Shown: positions 19,722-27,967 of the stretch, one piece after another
How the letters are laid out: each line of letters begins with the position of its first letter
Numbering within the stretch: the first letter of the stretch is position 1
Source of the DNA: Vibrio rotiferianus CAIM 577 = LMG 21460
Lineage (GTDB): Bacteria; Pseudomonadota; Gammaproteobacteria; Enterobacterales; Vibrionaceae
DNA length: 64,000 bases
Direction: 5' to 3'
Assembly (NCBI RefSeq): GCF_002741985.1
Contig: NZ_APHW01000010.1
Location: 124,001 to 188,000 of the forward strand
The notes under the pieces: generated by a model
Database searches by the model: none
Told to the model about the DNA's origin: nothing
Seen by the model: only the letters and a program-made list of their open reading frames with translations
Made by a program: the position numbers and the translations under genes

Positions 19722-20618
19722 TTACTCCACTGAAACCCAAGCTTGAGAGCTACTACAGTTACCAGCAGTGCATTCGCCGGTCTCCAAATCTAGACCTAAG
19801 TTGTCATAGATGCCTTGGCAATCAGGGTCTGTGCTAGACGACATACAACCAGGAGGCGTATTTGGGGTATTAAAGGTAATGTCGTTGTTAGTGACTAGGC
19901 GCTGATAATCGAACACAATCACATTGGTTGCGGCGTCGAAGTCATCAAATTGGTAGGTTGGTCGATTTGGACGAGACGAGGCACAATCGATGGTTTCCTG
20001 TGTCGCATCCACGACTTCACAGCCTGTGGTTCCCAAATGAATATTCCAACCATTCACATCCATACGCAGATGCTTATGCCCGTTTTGCCAGCTCCAGTTC
20101 ATGCCCATTACATCCAATGGTGAGATAGCGTCGTCACCGTCAATCCCGTAGTGGTTGAGCGCGGCAGGAACGCCTAAGGTAAAGCGAACCCCAGTATAGT
20201 TACCTTGGGGTATTTGACCTTTGATTTGATGGTTAAGTGCTGCATTACCATTTGCACAGCTGTCCGAGCCAGTTTCAAAGTCTAACAGTGCAACGTTTTT
20301 GTATTGCCATTTGCCATCCTGAATCAGCTCAAGAGGGGTTGCTACGCCATTGTTGTCAAGCAACTCGACTTCAGAAAGGTACATACGGACATCTTTAAAC
20401 TCTGGGTTTGTATTGGCAGTGCCTGCAATTGCATTTTCCATCAGTTGACACTGAATGTCTTGTTGACCAACACGAGCTTTAAATTCAAGCGTGACATTTT
20501 GTAGTGAGGTTTCTGGGGTTGTTGTTGAGTTAGAGTCAGAACCGCCACCACATGCGGCGAGTAGCCCGCAACTGATTGTGGTAAAAAGAGATTTTGCAGT
20601 TGAAATACGGTTGAACAT
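19722..20618 (-). CDS. MbnP-like copper-binding lipoprotein (metallo-mystery pair, four-Cys)
   Basis: 298-aa protein with lipobox LLAAC (Cys23), then the conserved MbnP pattern: FKARVGQQDIQCQ, the strand block FKDVRMYLSEVELLDNNG, and GVRFTLGVPAALNH followed by MGMNWSWQNGHKHLRMDVNG (in the family, the Trp-rich segment is the site of modification by MbnH). Cysteines are spaced as in the four-Cys motif family. It is the first gene of the MbnP-MbnH-barrel-PCuAC cluster. Confidence 0.9.
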   Translation of the reverse strand: MFNRISTAKSLFTTISCGLLAACGGGSDSNSTTTPETSLQNVTLEFKARVGQQDIQCQLMENAIAGTANTNPEFKDVRMYLSEVELLDNNGVATPLELIQDGKWQYKNVALLDFETGSDSCANGNAALNHQIKGQIPQGNYTGVRFTLGVPAALNHYGIDGDDAISPLDVMGMNWSWQNGHKHLRMDVNGWNIHLGTTGCEVVDATQETIDCASSRPNRPTYQFDDFDAATNVIVFDYQRLVTNNDITFNTPNTPPGCMSSSTDPDCQGIYDNLGLDLETGECTAGNCSSSQAWVSVE

Positions 20619-20786
20619 AGACTTTCCTTTCTAATTATTTTCGCAAGTCAGATTTGAATTCCAAAAAAAGTACGTGCGAATTTGTGCCGCTGTTTTGGTT
20701 AAACGCGGTCATTGATACCCAAGCATCTCGAGGCTACTTAGGTGTATTGTTATTTGAATTATTGATATCGACGTAGAAGCGCCGAA

Positions 20787-21238
20787 TTAAGCAAGGAAAG
20801 TCTGAGGTGGGGATTGTTTTGGCGCGAGAGCAAGGTAAAGCTTTTGCTGGCACTGAATAGGTAAATCGGTATTAAAGCGTGGAGTGACGCGACTAAGCCA
20901 AAGAATGATAACCGCTAGAACCATCGCCATGATAGCGATAACGAACTGGCACACATCCAGTAAAGGGCAACTGAACTTTAATGGATCGTGAATCTCACTA
21001 TCCGGTGAAATAGACATGGCGTTGTCGGCGATAAGCTCTTTAATGTCGACCCACTTGAAGCTTCTGCAGTACAGAGTAGGACTTTTTCATCCTGAGCTTC
21101 AGATAACCAGTTGTTGTTATGAACTTGTGATGGGTTAAGTGCTACGGTTGCCAATAGGTAAATCTGAAACAGCAAAGCAGCAATGACATAAACTGCCATT
21201 ACTTTTTGTTTTATATGCTGATTTCTTACTGTGTGCAT
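20787..21238 (-). pseudogene. small two-helix membrane protein gene (DUF2946-like) broken by a 1-base frameshift
   Basis: Two overlapping minus-strand frames join into one sensible protein of ~150 aa if one base is restored near 21055-21065. The first frame gives an N-terminal helix (VMAVYVIAALLFQIYLLATVAL) and ends EKVLLCTAE. The second continues FKWVDIKELIADNAMSISPDS, then HDPLKFSCPLLDVC, a second helix (VIAIMAMVLAVIILWL) and APKQSPPQTF. The layout resembles DUF2946-type proteins found next to copper genes; that assignment is tentative. It may be a true pseudogene or a sequencing error. It lies just upstream of the MbnP-like gene, on the same strand. Confidence 0.65.
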
Positions 21239-21391
21239 TGCAACATTCAATTAACCAAATTCGGCTCGGATACTAACAAAGAAATTAAGGAATTGTAATG
21301 TTGTTTTTATAAAATGGTGACGTCTATGGTTTGTTCGAATGTTTTTGCTGTGGGTTTGAGAAAGGAAATGAGGAGAGATGAATTGATAGAA

Positions 21392-21416
21392 TAAGCCACT
21401 GAGAGTCAGTGGCTTA
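21392..21416 (-). terminator. hairpin terminator downstream of the YecA-family gene
   Basis: Stem AAGCCACTGA / TCAGTGGCTT with a three-base loop, just past the stop of the leftward gene. The T-run on the minus strand is weak, so termination strength is uncertain. Confidence 0.6.
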
Positions 21417-21428
21417 AATAAATTATGA

Positions 21429-22040
21429 TTACTCTTGTTCTGCCAATGTGACACCACGTTGCGTTAGGCCTGAAAGCATTACTGGCATCGCATTGAAGAT
21501 CTCTTCAAATTGCTCTAAGCCTTCCATGCCTTGTTCTGCAAGAGTTGTGATAGTTGTTTCTGGATCATAAAGCATGGTCAGAGATAGCAGCACACCGCCA
21601 AGTAATGCGCTGTCTTCACTATCTTCTGGCATTAAGGTTTCCCAATCATCACGAGCCAATTGCCATCCCTGAAGAACACCTTCACAGAAATCACGAGTTG
21701 CTTCCGTCACGATTTCACCTTCGTCCAGAGCGCAGCCTTCAGGCCATTGCCAACTGCCTTCCAATAAAGCAGGACGAGTTTGGTTCCACATTTGAACAAT
21801 CTCATCGATGTACTGTTCTAGCTGCTCTCCATCAGAGAAAGGTGCGGTCTCTTCACCACCCCACAGGAATGGTAGCCATTCTTGAGGGTTCAGAACATTC
21901 GGCGCAGATGCCATTGCTGTTACGAAGCCTTGAGTTTTCGCTAGGTTTAGTAGTTTTCCATCAAGTTCTGGAAGAGAAAGGATGTCTTGTAGTTTCAAAA
22001 TAGAATACCATTTGTTAATGGACTGGTTGGTTGCGAACAT
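21429..22040 (-). CDS. YecA/YgfB-type UPF0149 family protein
   Basis: Acidic cytoplasmic protein of the UPF0149 family (conserved LPELDGKLLNLAKTQGFVTA near the start, then EWLPFLWGG and a DFCEGVLQGW core). Function unknown. Family similarity begins at about KLQDIL, encoded from a TTG at 21998 (189 aa). The ATG at 22040 gives 203 aa. Neither has a strong ribosome site, so the start is uncertain. It diverges from the hybrid kinase gene at 22094. Confidence 0.75.
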   Translation of the reverse strand: MFATNQSINKWYSILKLQDILSLPELDGKLLNLAKTQGFVTAMASAPNVLNPQEWLPFLWGGEETAPFSDGEQLEQYIDEIVQMWNQTRPALLEGSWQWPEGCALDEGEIVTEATRDFCEGVLQGWQLARDDWETLMPEDSEDSALLGGVLLSLTMLYDPETTITTLAEQGMEGLEQFEEIFNAMPVMLSGLTQRGVTLAEQE

Positions 22041-22093
22041 CTTACCAATCAATTTTAGATAAATCGATATTAGGGACGGATTCGTTAACTGCT

Positions 22094-24514
22094 ATGGAAA
22101 TACGCTCCTCGTTAAGAAAGAAAAGTATCCTCGCATTAACCGTGTATTTGGGGTTCTTTATCGCAACTATTGGTAGTGTGGCCTATTTAGTTGTGGAGCC
22201 TCCTGTCCGTGCCAAGCTCGAAAAAAACCTCGATTTAAGAACTCAATTACTCGCCTCACAAATTGAGCAGCCACTAACGAGCTCTATTGGATTAGTTCAA
22301 AGCTTAGTCGGTCTCGGCCAAACAGACTCACTTCAATTGAGCTTAGTTCATACCATTCCCCAACTGCTTGCCGTTAGCGATGACATTATTGTGAGTGGAG
22401 GGCTGTGGCCTAAACCATTTTTAGAAAACGAGGAATGGCGTTACACCAGTCTATTTTTCAATAAAAATGATGCTGGTGGCCTCGACCAGATCCAATCTTA
22501 CAATAACCCTCAAACCGGAGGGTATGACAATGAGCCGTGGTATCAATCTGTGGCAGGAGCACCAGCAGGGGCTGTGAGCTGGTCAAGCGTATATATCGAT
22601 ACGTTTACACAAGTACAGATGATTACGGCTTCTTCGCCTTATTATCGCAATGGTGAGTTTGCAGGCGTAGCGACTGTCGACCTCTCTTTGGAAGCGTTAT
22701 TCCAATTTATCCGTGAACACACCAATCAGTACTCTTTGGGAGTCGTGATCCGTGATGCGGATGAGCAGGTGATCGTTGAGCACAACTTCAATCTATCCAA
22801 AAATATCTATATCAGTGAGCTCGATTTTGGTGAGTTCAACTGGCAGCTTGATGTTGTTAACGCCAAAGTGAAAGTGGCGGATCAGGTGTTTGAACAAGTA
22901 ATGAGTGTGGAACGCGGGATTATTCCATTTCTACTTCTTTGCGTATTAGTTGGCTATTACTTGCTTAATCGGTATATCGTGGAACCAATTGTGCGAATTG
23001 CCCAAAAGGTCGATGATTCTAAAACAGGCGGCATTATTGATATCAATTATGAAAGTGATGACGAGATTGGTCACCTGATCAGTAAGTTTAATGAAAAAAC
23101 GGTTTACCTAGAGCGAGAGCGTGTGAAAGCACAAGCGTCAACCAACGCTAAAACCGCTTTTTTGGCCACCTTATCCCACGAGATTCGTACACCAATGAAC
23201 GGTGTTTTGGGTACCGCTCAAATCCTGCTTAAAACGCCGTTAAATGATGAGCAGCGTAAGCACCTCAATACGCTTTACGATTCTGGTGATCATATGATGA
23301 CACTGCTCAACGAGATTTTGGATTACTCGAAAATAGAGCAAGGTCATATTGAGCTTGACCACACTCCATTCCCGATAGAATCCATTCTGGGCAGTATCAA
23401 TAGTGTTTACCATACACTTTGTGCCGAAAAAGGCTTACAGTTCAAAATTACCTCAAACCTGCCTCATGGTCGTTGGTACAACAATGACAAAGCGCGATTA
23501 AGGCAAGTTCTGTTTAACTTGTTGAATAATGCAGTGAAATTCACTGACTCCGGATATGTGGAAGTTGAACTTGACGAAAAGCAGGATGATGGCGCCAACA
23601 AGTTGATCATCAGCGTAAAAGATACAGGTATTGGTATTTCATCCGATGCACAAGCGAGGATCTTCCGTCCATTCGAGCAAGCAGAATCTTCCACAACTCG
23701 TCGCTATGGTGGTACTGGCCTCGGTTTAGCGATAGTGAAACAGATTGCGGAACATATGGGCGGTGGGGTTTATGTACAGAGCAGGGAAGGCGTCGGTACC
23801 AAATTCACGGTTGAGTTGAAGCTTGATTCCTGTGAGCCCGGTAAACTTGAAACGACAAATCGACACAAGATCAACTGTGAGGGGCTCAGAGCCCTTATTG
23901 TTGAAGACAATCGAACGAACACCATTATCATGGAAAGCTTCTTAAAAGATAAAGGCTTCGAATGTACCGCCGTAGAAAATGGTCAGCAGGCAGTCGACAT
24001 TACGCTGAAGCAACAATTCGACTTGATTTTAATGGACAACCATATGCCAGTTCTTGATGGTATTGGCGCAATATCTGTCATTAGGAACTCTCAATCTGCT
24101 TCTAAGTCGGTGCTGATTTTTGGATGTACCGCAGACGTGTTCAAAGAAACTCAAGAAAGAATGATGGGGGTAGGCGCCGATCATATTATCGCGAAACCCA
24201 TTGTTGAATCAGAACTGGATGACGCGCTATATCGTCACTCTCAACGGCTTTATCAATATCACCCTGAAGGCATTCAATCTTCAGATAAACCACTAAACAC
24301 GGAGTCTTTGTTGCTTGAGTTCTACGTCGCGCTAGAAGACAGTGATTTAGAGGGCGCTAGCCAAACGCTAGCAAGGATTCATGCCTCAGTTCCTCAGAGC
24401 TTACAGCTACAGCTCGCAGAATTAGCGGAAAGTATCGAGTCCTACTTGTCGCAAGCGCAGCCACCAAAGCAAGAAGATATAGACAGCTTAACTGTACTGT
24501 TAGCAGACTTGTAA
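22094..24514 (+). CDS. hybrid sensor histidine kinase/response regulator
   Basis: 806-aa membrane hybrid kinase. There is an N-terminal helix (about residues 11-32), a Cache-type periplasmic sensor (PWYQSVAGAPAGAVSWSSVY region) and a second helix around 277-295, followed by a HAMP region. HisKA has the phospho-acceptor His362 in SHEIRTPMNG. The HATPase domain has its N-box (LFNLLNNAVKFT), DTGIGIS and GGTGLGLAI motifs. A C-terminal receiver has Asp648 in LILMDNHMPVLDG. The last ~85 residues after the receiver are not a clear Hpt domain. ATG at 22094; the upstream in-frame extension is not supported. No cognate regulator lies beside it, so its target is unknown. Confidence 0.88.
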   Translation: MEIRSSLRKKSILALTVYLGFFIATIGSVAYLVVEPPVRAKLEKNLDLRTQLLASQIEQPLTSSIGLVQSLVGLGQTDSLQLSLVHTIPQLLAVSDDIIVSGGLWPKPFLENEEWRYTSLFFNKNDAGGLDQIQSYNNPQTGGYDNEPWYQSVAGAPAGAVSWSSVYIDTFTQVQMITASSPYYRNGEFAGVATVDLSLEALFQFIREHTNQYSLGVVIRDADEQVIVEHNFNLSKNIYISELDFGEFNWQLDVVNAKVKVADQVFEQVMSVERGIIPFLLLCVLVGYYLLNRYIVEPIVRIAQKVDDSKTGGIIDINYESDDEIGHLISKFNEKTVYLERERVKAQASTNAKTAFLATLSHEIRTPMNGVLGTAQILLKTPLNDEQRKHLNTLYDSGDHMMTLLNEILDYSKIEQGHIELDHTPFPIESILGSINSVYHTLCAEKGLQFKITSNLPHGRWYNNDKARLRQVLFNLLNNAVKFTDSGYVEVELDEKQDDGANKLIISVKDTGIGISSDAQARIFRPFEQAESSTTRRYGGTGLGLAIVKQIAEHMGGGVYVQSREGVGTKFTVELKLDSCEPGKLETTNRHKINCEGLRALIVEDNRTNTIIMESFLKDKGFECTAVENGQQAVDITLKQQFDLILMDNHMPVLDGIGAISVIRNSQSASKSVLIFGCTADVFKETQERMMGVGADHIIAKPIVESELDDALYRHSQRLYQYHPEGIQSSDKPLNTESLLLEFYVALEDSDLEGASQTLARIHASVPQSLQLQLAELAESIESYLSQAQPPKQEDIDSLTVLLADL

Positions 24515-24553
24515 GACACAAGGATGCCCGCTTTATAGTGATTATCCTGATTT

Positions 24554-24586
24554 CCTCATGCTAAGCAGCATGAGGCGATCTTTTTT
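24554..24586 (+). terminator. Rho-independent terminator after the hybrid kinase gene
   Basis: Stem CCTCATGCT / AGCATGAGG with a four-base loop, then CGATC and a six-base T-run. The rest of the 24515-24892 gap is A/T-rich, shows no coding sequence and presumably holds the alaE promoter. Confidence 0.8.
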
Positions 24587-24892
24587 CTGCTCACCTGCCA
24601 TATTTACAACTACTTTTCTTGTATTTCTCCTCATCTAAGTTCTTATTAAGTAATTAAATTACGTTATTTAACTCCATTTTGGTGCGGCTTTTTGGCCGGA
24701 GTTCCTGTTTTTAGTGATTTTGACTACTTTGGGTTTTGAAAGTAGTCATTAATTTACCTCTTTATTTTAAAAACAAGATCATAAACTACAATTGTTGTGC
24801 TCTAATGGCGATATGAACTGCCATGTCTCTCTTGGTGTAGTGAAAGATTTTATAGATGTCACTTAAATTGGTGTTTGATTTTAGAGGTTGTA

Positions 24893-25342
24893 ATGAAGGC
24901 TCGTGGACCATTCTGTATTCGTAATGCAGCAGCAGATACTTTCGCTATGGTGGTTTTTTGTTTTATCACCGGGATGATCATCGAGATTTTGATCTCGGGT
25001 ATGACGTTCGAGCAGTCTCTGGCATCACGTACATTGTCTATTCCAGTCAATATCGCGATTGCTTGGCCTTATGGCATGTTTCGTGATTGGGTATTGCGCC
25101 AAGGTAACAAGCTTTCACCTTCATCATTTATGAAGAATGTCTCTGACTTGGTAGCCTACGTATTATTCCAATCACCAGTCTATGCTGGCATCTTATTCGC
25201 GGTAGGCGCTTCTACTGATCAAATCATTACAGCAGTGGCGAGTAATGCGGTTGTGTCTTGTGGTATGGGCGTACTTTACGGTTACTTCTTAGACCAGTGC
25301 CGTCGTTGGTTCCGCGTTCCTGGCTACTATCAAGAGGCCTAA
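24893..25342 (+). CDS. alaE: L-alanine exporter AlaE
   Basis: 149-aa inner-membrane exporter with four helices. Family landmarks are [10 protein letters not shown] near the start, [29 protein letters not shown] and the closing [14 protein letters not shown]. The ATG at 24893 follows GAGGT, and the length equals E. coli AlaE; a start 18 bp upstream is less likely. It ends 144 bp before the tRNA gene. Confidence 0.92.
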   Translation: MKARGPFCIRNAAADTFAMVVFCFITGMIIEILISGMTFEQSLASRTLSIPVNIAIAWPYGMFRDWVLRQGNKLSPSSFMKNVSDLVAYVLFQSPVYAGILFAVGASTDQIITAVASNAVVSCGMGVLYGYFLDQCRRWFRVPGYYQEA

Positions 25343-25486
25343 TTGTCCCTGTTTTGCACAATTTAGCTAGATAGTGAGCAAACAAACGCAAAAGGGCGCT
25401 TTTTTTCATGTTTAGCCTTGACCATCAGGCACATAATCATTAAATTAGCGCCTCGTTAGCCAATGATGCTAACCACAATTTGATTC

Positions 25487-25574
25487 GGTGAGTTGTCCGA
25501 GTGGCTGAAGGAGCACGCCTGGAAAGTGTGTATACGGCAACGTATCGAGAGTTCGAATCTCTCACTCACCGCCA
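25487..25574 (+). tRNA. tRNA-Ser (GGA anticodon)
   Basis: 88-nt class II tRNA with a paired acceptor stem GGTGAGT / ACTCACC, discriminator G and encoded CCA (25572-25574). The anticodon loop reads CTGGAAA (anticodon GGA, for UCC/UCU), there is a long variable arm, and the T-arm is GAGAGTTCGAATCTCTC. Its 3' end is the left boundary of the genomic island. Confidence 0.93.
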
Positions 25575-25583
25575 CATTCTAAA
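25550..25583 (+). repeat. left attachment-site repeat (attL) in the tRNA-Ser 3' end
   Basis: The last ~25 bases of the tRNA plus CATTCTAAA are repeated imperfectly at 49627-49659 (28 of 33 positions agree, with one gap). This is the usual mark of integration into a tRNA gene. Confidence 0.7.
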
Positions 25584-25611
25584 AGGTCTGATTTATCAGG
25601 CCTTTTTTCAT
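25581..25611 (+). terminator. terminator downstream of tRNA-Ser
   Basis: Stem AAAAGG.CTGAT / ATCAG.CCTTTT with a short loop and a T-run, directly behind the tRNA. Confidence 0.75.
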
Positions 25612-26099
25612 ATCTGCACTAAAGCAATGCATCTCTGGAAGTACACAAAAGAGTACACACGATGCAAGCACCACTCTATCGAAGAGCTAATTATTTAGTT
25701 CTTTCTAATGCAGGGGTCTATATCCCCTACTGATCGAGCACTTCATTACGTTTTTATGGAGAGTATGGGTACGACACTAGCCTTCATATCTTTAGCTCAA
25801 ATTAATGCTGGCTGCGGAACTCAACGAGCTGCAATTGTTCAAGAAAATGATCGAACAGGGTGGAGACTGGAAGAAAACGTATACAGTACCGGTTGGTAGC
25901 CCTTTCCCCAAAAGAGCCATTGATTGCTTGGATATCGCGGAATACTTCGAGGCAGATGAGGTGAAGCAATATATTGAGGATAACTTTGTTTGATACTTTA
26001 AACTGAACAAATGGGGGCGCGTTCGAATGGTGAGTCTTCAGTAGCCAGAAGGGCGGCTTTGCTGACGTCGATATCTACATAGCCGCTGAACCCTAAAAA
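25612..26099. other. left end of the island: mostly non-coding, with one ankyrin-like remnant
   Basis: No integrase or intact gene is found here. A duplicated GTACAC motif (around 25639-25660) could be a recombinase arm site, but this is weak. An open frame at 25802-25993 encodes ~62 residues beginning LMLAAELNELQLFKKMIEQGGD, which looks like a single ankyrin repeat. An in-frame stop at 25793 and the lack of further repeats suggest a decayed gene. Confidence 0.5.
25802..25993 (+). pseudogene. ankyrin-repeat protein remnant
   Basis: About 62 residues whose start (LAAELNELQLFKKMIEQGGD) fits one ankyrin repeat. It continues to a plausible helical end and is cut off upstream by an in-frame TAG at 25793. 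An ATG at 25805 exists but no ribosome site is evident. It may be a short real gene; a truncated relic is more likely. Confidence 0.4.
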
Positions 26100-27758
26100 T
26101 TATGCCGCTGTTTTAAGCTTGGCTTGCTTCGCTTTCTTGGCTTGGAGTTTTGCTTTTTTATCTGGGTGCACTTCGATATGCGCCAGAGCGACTTCATAGC
26201 CTAGCAGCTGCAGCCTGTTGAATGCATTCTTTAAGTTGACCTTGGAAAAGAAAGGCAGCTTAGTTGGCAATGCGTCAATATCATAGATGGCATAGACGAT
26301 TCGATAGTCACTGGCGTTTGGTGCGATAGCAGGATCTGTCAAAGGCATAACATCCTTGTGATTCGAATACAGCTTTTGACGAGCCTCTTCACTTCGACGG
26401 AAAATCTCCGCAGACACTACACCTTGGCTAAAAAGGTGGCTCAAAGTGGCGGAAGAGGTATAGTGTTTCACATGGATTAGGTCCGTCAGTTTATCGTGAC
26501 CGTTATCTTTATTTACAAGGTCGCAGAATTCAAAACGGCTTTGCCCGCCACCAAGATAGATATTTTTGGTATCTAAGCACTCAATATTAGTGTCGTTATC
26601 AGCCACATCCTCATTGTAAGCGCCTTCAGAATCATGGTTGTAAGCTGGAAGTGTTACATCATAAGTGGCGATTTTTTCCATTACAGCATTGATCTCCTTA
26701 ACGAAGTCAACGTTGATTTCATACCAAACTCCAGCACGCAGTTCATAGTGATTGCCATCTTTCTCAAGCTCACAGTACAGGCAATCGTAACCAGACCAAG
26801 TATGTTGTGTGATATGATCTTCATCTTTGGCAAACACCTTATAGCCAGTCTTGAGATCCTTCAGTTCGAGCGTTCCTTTTTTACCCACGATTTTGTTCAG
26901 GTATCGCTGCAGACTCAAAATATCTGAGCGTTGCTTGCTTTTGGCACCGTAGCTAAAGCCTACTACTTTGTCAGTGTCATATACATTTGGCGCGATCATA
27001 TAGACGTTATCGTTTTGCGATGGTCCATTCGTCTGGTAGTTTTGGAGAAGCGTCACAAGCTCACAATCCAAGCTTGAGATAATTGTCGAGTCAGAGACTT
27101 CTCGAATGTTTTCCACCCACTTGAACTCGTTAGGCAGTGGTGTGGTGTATTTCTGGTAGGCTTTATTTAGCAGTCTCGGGAGCTCATCAAGCTTACCCTT
27201 GAAGTTCACTTTCAAGGCTTTTCGACGCCCGCTAACTCTTGAACCGAAGCCAGCATCGTTGCTCAGTCCTTCAATGGCAGAAAGCAAATCTTCATCAATG
27301 TCGATTGGAAAGTCTGACACTTCCGCGCTTAACCCGCTCTGAATACGAGCGTTTTGAGGAGTGGTTTTGTTTGATGCGGTATCGACCCCGCGGATATCTT
27401 TGGTGTCCACCAGATTTAAGGCCGTTCTCAATCCAAAGTCATGAACCATATAGTCCATTTCAATCATGTGATAGCCTTTTCCGAAGGCAACGAAAAAGGT
27501 TTGTCCGGCGTGATGTAGTTCCAACACCGCACCAGTAGATTGGTTAGTCCCGAAGTCTACTTCAGTTAATTGATTGCTTTCAGTAAATAATTTAGCAAAA
27601 GCTGGTGGGTTTGAGGTCGGTGTTTGAACGTGCATCGTACTTGTTGTTCCATCGATTTCAACGTTATGGCTGTTGGCATCGTTGATCTTGAGAACTGAAG
27701 TGTTGGCATTGATCCCTTTCTTTAATAGGTAAATCGATAGTGGTGTTGTAGTCGGCAT
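26100..27758 (-). CDS. DUF6119 family protein (TIGR04141, sporadically distributed)
   Basis: 552-aa cytoplasmic protein. It carries features of the TIGR04141/DUF6119 family: the early PLSIYLLKKG start, a central ECELEKDGN-like YCELEKDG...YELRAGVWYEI block and the late core FEFCDLV...LIHVKHYTSSATLSHLFSQG (around residues 418-456). The C-terminus is Lys/Ala-rich. The biochemical role is unknown; members are found in defence islands. Its start has a good ribosome site (AAGGAG). It is transcribed away from the rightward methylase operon across a 209-bp divergent region. Confidence 0.8.
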   Translation of the reverse strand: MPTTTPLSIYLLKKGINANTSVLKINDANSHNVEIDGTTSTMHVQTPTSNPPAFAKLFTESNQLTEVDFGTNQSTGAVLELHHAGQTFFVAFGKGYHMIEMDYMVHDFGLRTALNLVDTKDIRGVDTASNKTTPQNARIQSGLSAEVSDFPIDIDEDLLSAIEGLSNDAGFGSRVSGRRKALKVNFKGKLDELPRLLNKAYQKYTTPLPNEFKWVENIREVSDSTIISSLDCELVTLLQNYQTNGPSQNDNVYMIAPNVYDTDKVVGFSYGAKSKQRSDILSLQRYLNKIVGKKGTLELKDLKTGYKVFAKDEDHITQHTWSGYDCLYCELEKDGNHYELRAGVWYEINVDFVKEINAVMEKIATYDVTLPAYNHDSEGAYNEDVADNDTNIECLDTKNIYLGGGQSRFEFCDLVNKDNGHDKLTDLIHVKHYTSSATLSHLFSQGVVSAEIFRRSEEARQKLYSNHKDVMPLTDPAIAPNASDYRIVYAIYDIDALPTKLPFFSKVNLKNAFNRLQLLGYEVALAHIEVHPDKKAKLQAKKAKQAKLKTAA

Positions 27759-27967
27759 TAAGAGTGCTCCTTAAAATTAGTAAATCATTCGCTTTGAACT
27801 CGCATTGTTTATTTGTTGGTTGCATAATGAACACTGATTCTTGGTTTGTCAATGGCGTGATTAAATTATTTTCACTCCATCGCTTTTGACTCGCAAAATG
27901 ATTTTTGTTGATTTTAAGTGTGTGGCGGACTAAAGTATGAAGAATGAAAAAGGGCAGCGGGGGCAAA

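Noticed and set aside
21251..21457. 68-codon minus-strand frame between the YecA-like gene and the frameshifted gene
   Set aside because: It spans the terminator hairpin and overlaps the YecA-like gene, has no ribosome site and shows no recognisable family.
25639..25660. Repeated GTACAC motif near the tRNA as integrase arm sites
   Set aside because: Two short copies only and no integrase gene; chance is as likely.
25501..25698. 65-codon rightward frame across the tRNA-Ser
   Set aside because: It starts inside the tRNA gene and runs through its terminator; it is not a protein gene.
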